Shown here in pieces: positions 7,082-13,194 of a stretch of DNA of 13,194 nt (within the stretch, counting starts at the first letter, position 1; each line of letters opens with the position of its first letter). Below the pieces are notes generated by a model. That model was not told where the DNA came from. It saw only the letters and a program-made list of their open reading frames with translations, and did not search any database. The DNA is taken from contig CAOKJJ010000147.1 in the NCBI GenBank assembly GCA_948468465.1, forward strand, positions 1-13,194. The letters run 5' to 3'. A program made the position numbers and the translations under genes. This stretch comes from an uncultured Eubacterium sp. GTDB lineage: Bacteria; Bacillota_A; Clostridia; Lachnospirales; Lachnospiraceae.

Positions 7082-8584
7082 TTAATTGTAAATCGTCGTA
7101 TTTTTTGCCGGAGCGGAATGGTCTCCGGACATATTTCTGGAAATGATGCTGGCCGGAATTCCTACAAGCAGCGATACCACGATCGAAATAATAGAATACG
7201 ACCAGATAGATACGGAACCGGCCGGGGCTAAATACTTAATGCCGACCATGACAACCGAAGCGGCCGCAAATGCCAGTGCAGCGCCAAATGCGTTGGCAAC
7301 TTTTGTAAAAGTGCCTAATATAAAGGTACCGATTAAGATGCCTAATACAAGCCCCATAAATCCGTTAAACCATTCATAAGCGGATTTGATGCCGCCGTTT
7401 GCTAATACGATCGAAACGACGATTGCAAAAATACCGACCAGAAGCGATACATACTGTCCGATTTTTGTCTGTTTTTCCATACTCAGTTCCTTTTTGCTGA
7501 TTCTGGCCTGGATATCAAGCGTCCAGCTGGCAGCAACGGAATTTAAACCGGTAGACAGGGTAGACTGGGAAGCCGCATAAATAGCCGCCAATAACAGCCC
7601 GGTCACGCCGACAGGAAGCTCAAACGCGATATAAGAAGCAAAGATCTGATCCTGTGCCGCTGCCGGAGGAAGCTCATTCTGCTGGTAAAAAACGTATAAT
7701 CCGGTACCAATAAGGTAAAATACAGTAGCGATAAAAATAGATAAAGCGCCGTTTGTCAGCATCATCTTATTCAGCTTTTTCGTATCTGTAGTAGTTGTAA
7801 AACGCTGTACAATATCCTGGCTGGATACGTACGAACCCATCGTATTAAAGCCTGCGCCTACGATCAATAGAAATACGCTGTCTTTTAAAAGGTTTGGGCT
7901 GAAAATCGGCTGGTCCGGCGAAAGGAATTTTCCTTCATTGCGGAATGCGTCAAAAATAGCGCCAAAACCACCGTCTGTATGAGCAACTAAAAACAAAAGG
8001 GCAATCGTAACACCGATTAACAAGACGGAGCCTTGGATAAAGTCAGTCCATAATACGGATTTTAAACCTCCGGTATAGGAGTAAATAATGGCGATCACAC
8101 CCATGATGATGATCAAAAGATTTACGTTGATACCTGTCAGATTCGCCAGTACCATACATGGCAGATACATAATAATGGACATACGCCCGATCTGATAAAT
8201 GATAAACATAACAGCGCCAAGCACACGCAGCCCGCGGCTTTCAAACCGAAGCTCCAGATAGTGGTAAGCCGTATCAATGCCAAGCTTGCTGTAAATCGGG
8301 AGGAAAAACCGGATCGTAAACGGGATTGCCAGGAGCATTCCAAGCTGTGCGAACCACATAATCCATGTTCCGGCATAGGAGTTTCCAGCCAGTGATAAAA
8401 ACGAAATCGGGCTTAATAAGGTAGCAAAGATGGATACGGAAGTTACCCACCATGGGATCGTGCCGTCTCCTTTAAAATACTCTTTGCCTTTCATTTCTTT
8501 TTTAGCAAACAGCAGGCCCGCAAACAGTACTGCCGCTAAGTAAACGATTAAAATAATAAGATCTATAGTTGTAAACCCCTGCAT
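7082..8584 (-). CDS. nanT: Sodium:solute symporter (SSS family), probable sialic acid transporter
   Basis: A 500-residue polytopic membrane protein, the SSS (sodium/solute symporter) fold with about 13 hydrophobic segments starting at residue 7 (IDLIILIVYLAAVLFAGLLF). Family marks: the SSS signature region YSYTGGLKSVLWTDFIQ (168-184), and a serine/threonine-rich helix AASQSTLSTGLNS (337-349) where the conserved sodium site lies in this family. The protein would bring Neu5Ac in with sodium ions. AGGAGG precedes the ATG by about eight bases; it starts 16 bases after nanA and ends 12 bases before nanQ. Specificity for sialic acid is inferred from its place inside the nan operon, where SSS transporters are a known alternative to TRAP, ABC and MFS types; the C-terminal about 25 residues are polar. 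Confidence 0.88.
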   Translation of the reverse strand: MQGFTTIDLIILIVYLAAVLFAGLLFAKKEMKGKEYFKGDGTIPWWVTSVSIFATLLSPISFLSLAGNSYAGTWIMWFAQLGMLLAIPFTIRFFLPIYSKLGIDTAYHYLELRFESRGLRVLGAVMFIIYQIGRMSIIMYLPCMVLANLTGINVNLLIIIMGVIAIIYSYTGGLKSVLWTDFIQGSVLLIGVTIALLFLVAHTDGGFGAIFDAFRNEGKFLSPDQPIFSPNLLKDSVFLLIVGAGFNTMGSYVSSQDIVQRFTTTTDTKKLNKMMLTNGALSIFIATVFYLIGTGLYVFYQQNELPPAAAQDQIFASYIAFELPVGVTGLLLAAIYAASQSTLSTGLNSVAASWTLDIQARISKKELSMEKQTKIGQYVSLLVGIFAIVVSIVLANGGIKSAYEWFNGFMGLVLGILIGTFILGTFTKVANAFGAALAFAAASVVMVGIKYLAPAGSVSIWSYSIISIVVSLLVGIPASIISRNMSGDHSAPAKNTTIYN

Positions 8585-8600
8585 ACCTTCTCCTCCTTTG

Positions 8601-9518
8601 TTACAGATAATTTTCTTTTGCGGTACGTATCATGGCAGCAGCCTCTTTAACGATAGCGTCATCCTCACTGATCAGTGACGGCAGAGGCTTTCTGACGCCG
8701 CCTAAGGTAAGACCCTCATTGATCTTAAGAACCGCTTTGATTACCCCATACATGTTTCCGTGAGCCGAGCACATTTTATAAATGATTTCGTTTACGGCAT
8801 ACTGGATTTCACGGGCTTTTTCGATCTGTCCTGCTTTTACGTATTCATCCATCTTCAAAAACAGTTCCGGCATCGCCCCATAAGTACCGCCGATCGCCCC
8901 CTGTGCGCCAATGACACGGCCGCTGATGAACTGTTCGTCCGGCCCGTTAAATACAATATAGGAATCTCCTGCAGCCTGCAGAAACATCTGAATGTCCTGC
9001 ACCGGCATAGATGAATTCTTCACGCCGATTACACGCGGATTTTCACGCATTTTTGCAAAAAGGCTCATCGTCAGTGCAACGCCTGCAAGCTGCGGGATAT
9101 TATAAATGACAAAATCTGTGTCCGGCGCGGCCGCGCTGATGTCATTCCAATAGTCCGCGATTGCATGTTCCGGCAGGTGAAAATAAATAGGAGGGATTGC
9201 CGCAATCGCGTCTACATGAAGGCTTTGCGCATGTTTCGCCAGTTCCATGCTGTCCGCGGTATTATTGCAGGCTACATGGGCGATGACCGTCAGTTTTCCT
9301 TCAGCCGCTTCCATCACATTTTCCAGTATCAGTTTCTTATCTTCGACACTCTGATAAATACATTCCCCGGAGGAACCATTGACATATACCCCTTTTACAC
9401 CTTTGTCTACAAAATATTTTGTCAGTGCCCGTACCCCTTGCGGACTAATATTGCCTTCCTCGTCGTAGCATGCATAAAATGCAGGAATAATACCTTTGTA
9501 CTTTTCTAAATCTCTCAT
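8601..9518 (-). CDS. nanA: N-acetylneuraminate lyase
   Basis: Class I aldolase of the DHDPS/NAL family cleaving Neu5Ac to ManNAc and pyruvate in the cytoplasm. Length is 305 residues, normal. Motifs: NGSSGECIYQS (48-57, the GSTGE-type pyruvate-carboxylate loop), catalytic Tyr139 in IYNIP, Schiff-base Lys167 in GVKNSS, and FNGPDEQF (190-197), the pattern that separates sialate lyases from dihydrodipicolinate synthases. GGTYGAMPE (210-218) follows. AGGAG is eight bases before the ATG. It is second in the operon, after nanE, and next to the transporter. DHDPS is the only real alternative and is disfavoured by the motif and the operon. Confidence 0.95.
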   Translation of the reverse strand: MRDLEKYKGIIPAFYACYDEEGNISPQGVRALTKYFVDKGVKGVYVNGSSGECIYQSVEDKKLILENVMEAAEGKLTVIAHVACNNTADSMELAKHAQSLHVDAIAAIPPIYFHLPEHAIADYWNDISAAAPDTDFVIYNIPQLAGVALTMSLFAKMRENPRVIGVKNSSMPVQDIQMFLQAAGDSYIVFNGPDEQFISGRVIGAQGAIGGTYGAMPELFLKMDEYVKAGQIEKAREIQYAVNEIIYKMCSAHGNMYGVIKAVLKINEGLTLGGVRKPLPSLISEDDAIVKEAAAMIRTAKENYL

Positions 9519-9547
9519 GTTTCTTCTCCTTTTTTAAATATGTCTTT

Positions 9548-10237
9548 TTATGGTTCCAATGCTTTTGTAAATGAACGTGTAATCAGCTGCGGTCTGGTAA
9601 TGATAGAACCGACAACTACACAAAATGCCCCCAGTTCAATGACCCGTTTTGCCTTTGCGGGAGTGTCGATATTTCCTTCCGCGATAACGGGATGCTTCGC
9701 TTTGCTTATCAACTGGCGTAAGATATAGAAGTCATCTTCTTCGATGTGAAGTCCCTGGCTCTGCGGCGTATAGCCTACCATCGTTGTCCCGATGAAATCA
9801 AATCCAAGACTGTCCGCATAGAGGGCTTCTTCGATCGTAGAGCAGTCAGCCATCCATAACTGGTCCGGATATCTTTCCTTTAAACTGCTGAAAAATTCAT
9901 CCAGTTTTGATCCGCCTGGCCGCAAACGGCTGGTAGCGTCCAAAGCTATGATTTCCGGGTGTACCTCCATCAGCTCTTCGACTTCTTTCATCGTCGGCGT
10001 AATATAGATGCTGCTGTCTGCATAATCCCTCTTTACGATGCCGATGACCGGAAGATCTACCTGAGACTGGATTTCAAGAATGTCTTCCTTTGTGTTGGCA
10101 CGGATTCCGCTGGCGCCTCCTTCTTTGGCAGCTAACGCCATGCGGCCCATGATGAAAGAAGAATGAAGCGGTTCGTCAGGCAGCGCCTGGCAGGACACGA
10201 TCAGTTTTCCTTTCATCTGCATTACTTTCTGATTCAT
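9548..10237 (-). CDS. nanE: N-acetylmannosamine-6-phosphate 2-epimerase
   Basis: TIM-barrel epimerase turning ManNAc-6-P into GlcNAc-6-P. At 229 residues it has the family length. The N-terminal NanE signature SCQALPDEPLH (15-25) is present, with GIRAN (44-48), Lys69 in GIVKRDY and Glu187 in AEGNI, both at the positions of the proposed catalytic pair, and the phosphate-binding end VVVGSIITRP (207-216). The ATG at 10235-10237 is chosen over an in-frame GTG at 10244-10246 because AAGGAGG (10246-10252) lies eight bases before the ATG, while the GTG would overlap the ribosome binding site. It is the first gene of the nan operon, about 20 bases after the predicted transcription start. Confidence 0.95.
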   Translation of the reverse strand: MNQKVMQMKGKLIVSCQALPDEPLHSSFIMGRMALAAKEGGASGIRANTKEDILEIQSQVDLPVIGIVKRDYADSSIYITPTMKEVEELMEVHPEIIALDATSRLRPGGSKLDEFFSSLKERYPDQLWMADCSTIEEALYADSLGFDFIGTTMVGYTPQSQGLHIEEDDFYILRQLISKAKHPVIAEGNIDTPAKAKRVIELGAFCVVVGSIITRPQLITRSFTKALEP

Positions 10238-10265
10238 TGCAATCACCTCCTTGGTTTATGTTTAC

Positions 10266-10293
10266 AGTATAGCGGTTGCGAAAGGAAATTCAA
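10266..10293 (-). promoter_or_regulatory. Predicted sigma-A-type promoter of the nan operon
   Basis: Read on the minus strand, TTGAAT (10293-10288) is followed after 16 bases by TATACT (10271-10266): 4/6 and 5/6 matches to the consensus. Transcription would start near 10259, leaving a leader of about 20 bases with AAGGAGG before nanE. A probable operator box begins four bases upstream of the -35 element. Confidence 0.65.
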
Positions 10294-10297
10294 GCGG

Positions 10298-10421
10298 TTT
10301 GGAAGGTTCTGAAAGTACTTGTGATGGTTTTTTCATCATCAGGATTCTTCGACAAAATTTTGGGCTTGCTTTTAGTACAATTGCACAAAACTTTTGAAGG
10401 TTCTTTCGAAGAAATTGATGG
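10298..10421. promoter_or_regulatory. Pair of direct-repeat boxes upstream of the nan promoter (probable operators)
   Basis: Two 30-base boxes at 10298-10327 and 10392-10421 share one layout: TTT, one variable base, GAAGGTTCT, 11 unmatched bases, TGATGG. In total 18 of 30 positions match, and the matches sit in two fixed blocks. Their start-to-start distance is 94 bases, close to nine helical turns. The nearer box ends next to the -35 element of the nan promoter. The second lies between the nan promoter and the predicted distal nagB promoter, so one regulator could act on both. The RpiR-type protein of the operon is the obvious candidate binder; this is inference. Confidence 0.5.
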
Positions 10422-10459
10422 ATATTATTTTGAAAATACGTATACTTAAAGTATGGGTC

Positions 10460-10488
10460 TGTACAAAATTATAATTTTCTGTTAAAAT
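10460..10488 (+). promoter_or_regulatory. Predicted distal promoter of nagB
   Basis: TGTACA (10460-10465), a 17-base spacer, then TAAAAT (10483-10488) preceded by TG at 10480-10481 (extended -10). Start would be near 10495, giving a leader of about 235 bases before nagB. The AT-rich DNA from 10570 to 10640 offers other, weaker -10-like hexamers closer to the gene, so a second promoter is possible. Confidence 0.45.
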
Positions 10489-10540
10489 GGACAACGTATA
10501 TATGATATTTTATACAGTTTCCAAATGCACCTGAGAATGC

Positions 10541-10554
10541 TTTCATGCATGAAA
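10541..10554. promoter_or_regulatory. Perfect 14-base palindrome in the nagB leader, candidate operator
   Basis: TTTCATGCATGAAA reads the same on both strands. It lies about 46 bases downstream of the predicted nagB start site and 175 bases before the gene, where a bound repressor could block transcription. Which protein might bind it is unknown. Confidence 0.4.
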
Positions 10555-10681
10555 TTCCTTTATCATATGAGTTTACTTATATAAGAAATTTTTATACAGG
10601 ATTTTATACAAGAAATTTTATATATGGTATGCGGATTATGGTATGTGAATACAGGTAAATGAAATCAGAAATGCTGTATAG

Positions 10682-11455
<774 letters not shown>

Positions 11456-11506
11456 TCCGACGGCATTTTACAAAACATATCACAAATCAGCAGTCATCTA
11501 CAAAAG

Positions 11507-11527
11507 ATACCGAAAAAAATGCGGTAT
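11507..11527 (+). terminator. Weak hairpin after nagB
   Basis: ATACCG (11507-11512) and CGGTAT (11522-11527) pair around a 9-base A-rich loop, 52 bases after the nagB stop. No T-run follows, so its ability to end transcription is doubtful; it is the only candidate stop signal before the RNA gene promoter. Confidence 0.3.
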
Positions 11528-11539
11528 ATTCCAAAACGC

Positions 11540-11568
11540 TTTTCAAAAGAATTCGGTTTTGCTATGAT
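11540..11568 (+). promoter_or_regulatory. Predicted promoter of the structured RNA gene
   Basis: TTTTCA (11540-11545), a 17-base spacer and TATGAT (11563-11568) match the sigma-A consensus 4/6 and 5/6. The expected start, about seven bases after the -10 element (around 11575), falls at the first bases of the RNA's closing stem (11577). The -35 element lies within an 11-base palindrome CTTTTCAAAAG (11539-11549), itself flanked by CAAAAC/GTTTTG (11532-11537 / 11556-11561), which may be a binding site. Confidence 0.55.
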
Positions 11569-11574
11569 AAGTGC

Positions 11575-11926
11575 AAGCAGCAGCCGTATTGCTGCAGTTC
11601 CTTCCGGTTTTGCCAGTCCCGCTTTGTACCGGAAGGAAAACTGCGGCACCGTTAGGATTTGCGGCTGTTAAATAAGCACCTTATGAGAGCATCCGAATTT
11701 CACACGCGTCGTTGCAGTTAGTCAATGCAGCCACTACTTACTACTACGTTCTAGCCCCCATCTTACCCTGTGCAATTCAGCAATTGTTCCTAAGGCGCTT
11801 ATTTAACAGCCGTATAACGGGCCCGAAGCGTGGATAGGGCAGAGACGGCTGCTGCCTGTTATATAGTATGGTAACATGATATTAAGAACACTTAAGGCAC
11901 TTGGCTGCGGCTGGGTGTCTTTTTTT
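11575..11926 (+). ncRNA. Candidate free-standing structured non-coding RNA, family not recognised
   Basis: No protein-coding frame of note crosses this stretch. Instead it folds by eye into a multistem junction. P1: GCAGCAGCCGT (11577-11587) with ACGGCTGCTGC (11845-11855), 11 bp. P2: hairpin 11591-11647, TTCCTTCCGG with CCGGAAGGAA plus a 7-bp base, separated by two bulged As. P3: CCGTTA (11649-11654) with TAACGG (11815-11820). P4: CGGCTGTTAAATAAGC (11662-11677) with its exact complement at 11797-11812, extended by five pairs after one A/C mismatch. It carries a 107-base apical domain (11684-11790) holding a small CAATT/AATTG hairpin. P5: GCCC (11821-11824) with GGGC (11837-11840). P1 to P5 leave almost no unpaired linker. 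A promoter aligned with P1 and a terminator at 11896-11926 bracket it. Alternatives are a MITE or other mobile-element remnant, or a guide RNA without its protein. It contains no tmRNA, RNase P, 6S, SRP or T-box signature that I can see. Confidence 0.6.
11896..11926 (+). terminator. Rho-independent terminator of the RNA gene
   Basis: GGCACTTGGC pairs with GCTGGGTGTC across a TGCG loop (stem 11896-11919, 10 bp with several G-U pairs), directly followed by seven Ts (11920-11926). The T-run lies on the plus strand, matching the promoter at 11540-11568. Confidence 0.7.
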
Positions 11927-11935
11927 GTTACGAGG

Positions 11936-11964
11936 TAGAGAAGTTCATAAATCTGTGGTACAAT
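11936..11964 (+). promoter_or_regulatory. Predicted promoter of the ATPase remnant
   Basis: TAGAGA (11936-11941), 17 bases, TACAAT (11959-11964) with TG at 11956-11957 as an extended -10. The start would be near 11971, 50 bases before the ATPase ATG. The control signals appear intact although the gene is not. Confidence 0.45.
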
Positions 11965-12020
11965 CAATAACACTGTGAGTGCAATAAACAAAAAGTAAAA
12001 ACAGATGGAGGCTGCTGAAC

Positions 12021-12733
12021 ATGGCTATTAAATCAATAAATATTTTGAATGTGATGGTATTTAGGCGTCAGTGGAGAAAGAATAATGGTGATTGCAAAGA
12101 GGGGAAATTTAAAGATGGCGATACAATCAGTGACGGGTTTGAGTTAGAATTCAGTGACGGAATCAATGTTCTCATTGGTGAAAATGGAGTTGGAAAGACA
12201 ACATTGCTTAAAATGATATATGCAGCTACCCAGTGATTGATGGTACGGTCATTCAGGAAGATGATTCATTTTATGTGGTGAAAAAAGACGGACGCAAGGT
12301 GGATTTTTCACTCGAGGCGGAAGGGCTGCGTAAGCTGGGATTAATTTGGAAACTGATTCGGAATGGACTTTTGGAAGAAGGTACAGTTCTTTTGTGGGAC
12401 GAACCGGAGGCAAATTTAAATCCAGAGTTATTTCCAACGGTAGCTGAAATCCTGCTGGAATTACAAAAGAATGGCGTTCAGATTTTTGTGGCAACACACA
12501 GTTATAATTTTGCAAAGTATTTGGAAATCAGGCGCACAGATAAAGAGCAGGTAATATTCCACAACCTTTATAAAGGGAATCCTGAGATGCCGGATCATAT
12601 GCAGGATGAGTTTCCGCCGTTAAATGAGCAGAAAGATGATATATATAGCAAATCTGCATACACAATGGAAGCGCTCGGACAGAATCATATTATGATAGCT
12701 GATAATAAATTGTTGGACGAAGTATATACTTGA
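12021..12733 (+). pseudogene. AAA/ABC-type ATPase, internally deleted remnant
   Basis: Two pieces of one ATPase lie in different frames. The first (12021-12236, 71 residues) begins at an ATG with GGAGG nine bases upstream and contains an N-terminal beta strand region and Walker A GENGVGKTTLL (53-63), then stops at TGA. The second (from about 12233 to 12733, frame +2 relative to the first) reads DGTVIQEDDSFYVVKKDG, a signature-like SLEAEGLRKLG (26-36), Walker B TVLLWDEPEANLNP (51-64) and switch histidine in ATHS (His89). The SMC/RecF-like spacing of some 150 or more residues that normally separates Walker A from the signature is gone, so a deletion with frame change near 12225-12240 is likely. 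Intact relatives are about 350-450 residues and occur alone or in defence-type loci. The actual role is unknown. The GTG at 12233 is probably not a true start. Confidence 0.75.
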
Positions 12734-12932
12734 ATATCCAAATGGCGATGAAACAACCCGCAAAAGGCTGCGGAACAGACTGAAGCTGGAATTGCCATTT
12801 GCCCTTCAGGAGAATATTGGAAATGGTGTTAAATTGATTGATAAAGTTGATGTTGTATCAATAGAAGAATGGAATGAAAATGCGAATTATGGGATGTATC
12901 CGATGATGCCTGTTGTTTCGAAGGTTCGCTAA
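12729..12932 (+). pseudogene. Start-less protein tail following the ATPase remnant
   Basis: An open frame of 67 codons (LEYPNGDETTRKRLRNRLKL at its start, PMMPVVSKVR at its end) runs to a TAA at 12930-12932. No ATG, GTG or TTG begins it; the frame is closed by TAG at 12696. It overlaps the end of the ATPase frame by five bases in another phase. Its composition is convincingly protein-like, so it is either the frameshifted C-terminus of the ATPase gene or the 3' remnant of a lost neighbour. I do not recognise the family. Confidence 0.5.
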
Positions 12933-12980
12933 GGAGACGGAAATAGAATTTACATGTTAAAGTAAGAAAATATTAAATAA

Positions 12981-13013
12981 GGCTGAAATCCAGAAAAATA
13001 AAGGATTTCAGCC
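12981..13013. terminator. Strong 11-bp hairpin, probable bidirectional terminator
   Basis: GGCTGAAATCC (12981-12991) and GGATTTCAGCC (13003-13013) pair perfectly around an 11-base A-rich loop. On the minus strand a T-rich run (TTATTTAATATTTT) follows; on the plus strand only TATTG follows. It lies 48 bases after the last plus-strand frame. Confidence 0.65.
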
Positions 13014-13160
13014 TATTGTGCGTGACGCAATATACAAATCAACATCCTCGATGATATGGTTTGTTCCCGTGGTGCGTTTCGCCAATGCCTGATGTAATAC
13101 AATTAAGAATGATTTCAAGAGTCTGCTGTTATTATAAAATATAATTCTAATACATAACAT
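13008..13160 (-). CDS. Small ORF or gene remnant, unknown function
   Basis: A 50-codon minus-strand frame starts at ATG 13158-13160 and stops at TGA inside the terminator stem (13008-13010). The second half (LHQALAKRTTGTNHIIEDVD and on to LYIASRTIG) has protein-like composition; the first half is AT-rich and may not be truly coding. There is no well-placed ribosome binding site. It may be the 3' end of a decayed gene rather than a working small protein. No family is recognised. Confidence 0.25.
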   Translation of the reverse strand: MLCIRIIFYNNSRLLKSFLIVLHQALAKRTTGTNHIIEDVDLYIASRTIG

Positions 13161-13194
13161 TTTATAACAAAATGTTGCCTTTAAGTATTCTATA

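Noticed and set aside
10266..10282. Possible cre (CcpA) site overlapping the nan -10 region on the minus strand
   Set aside because: Only the central AACCGCTA agrees with the consensus; four fixed positions, mainly at the ends, do not.
11629..11646. CCGGAAGGAA resembling the SRP RNA GGAAG region
   Set aside because: Here it is fully paired with TTCCTTCCGG and the conserved SRP loop context is missing.

Overview
The window looks like chromosomal DNA from a low-to-mid GC Firmicute, most likely a gut Lachnospiraceae-type Clostridium (Blautia, Dorea and Ruminococcus gnavus relatives are the natural comparison). This is an inference from gene content, strong AGGAGG-type ribosome binding sites, Gram-positive-style protein sequences (monomeric-type NagB, zinc-motif-less ROK kinase) and codon use. 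It is not based on a marker gene.

Left part (1-3502, + strand) is the 3' end of a maltose/maltodextrin operon: a truncated MalG-type ABC permease, a 4-alpha-glucanotransferase (MalQ) with an unusual repetitive C-terminal tail of about 150 residues, and a LacI-family regulator. It meets the next operon tail to tail across a hairpin terminator at 3525-3559.

Middle part (3589-10237, - strand) is a complete sialic-acid (Neu5Ac) catabolic operon, transcribed right to left: nanE, nanA, a sodium:solute symporter (nanT), a YhcH/NanQ-family protein, a ROK kinase (nanK), an RpiR-family regulator and nagA. nagB (10730-11455) is divergent, on the + strand. Together they import Neu5Ac, open or anomerise it, cleave it to ManNAc and pyruvate, phosphorylate, epimerise to GlcNAc-6-P, deacetylate, and deaminate to fructose-6-P and ammonia. 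No sialidase or sialic acid oxidoreductase is present here, so within this window the system handles free sialic acid only. The 492-base divergent control region has a good nan promoter, two approximately 30-base direct repeats in the same layout (probable operators), a perfect 14-base palindrome and AT-rich tandem repeats in front of nagB.

Right part: between nagB and a broken ATPase gene lies a compact, apparently free-standing structured RNA gene (about 11575-11926, + strand). It has a sigma-70-like promoter whose predicted start falls at the first base of a closing stem, a multistem junction in which nearly every segment pairs, and a hairpin plus T7 terminator. I cannot match it to a known RNA family, and it is the best candidate for something undescribed. 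After it come remnants of an AAA/ABC-type ATPase with its middle deleted, a start-less protein tail, a strong 11-bp hairpin and a small minus-strand ORF in visibly more AT-rich DNA. This reads as a decaying accessory region.
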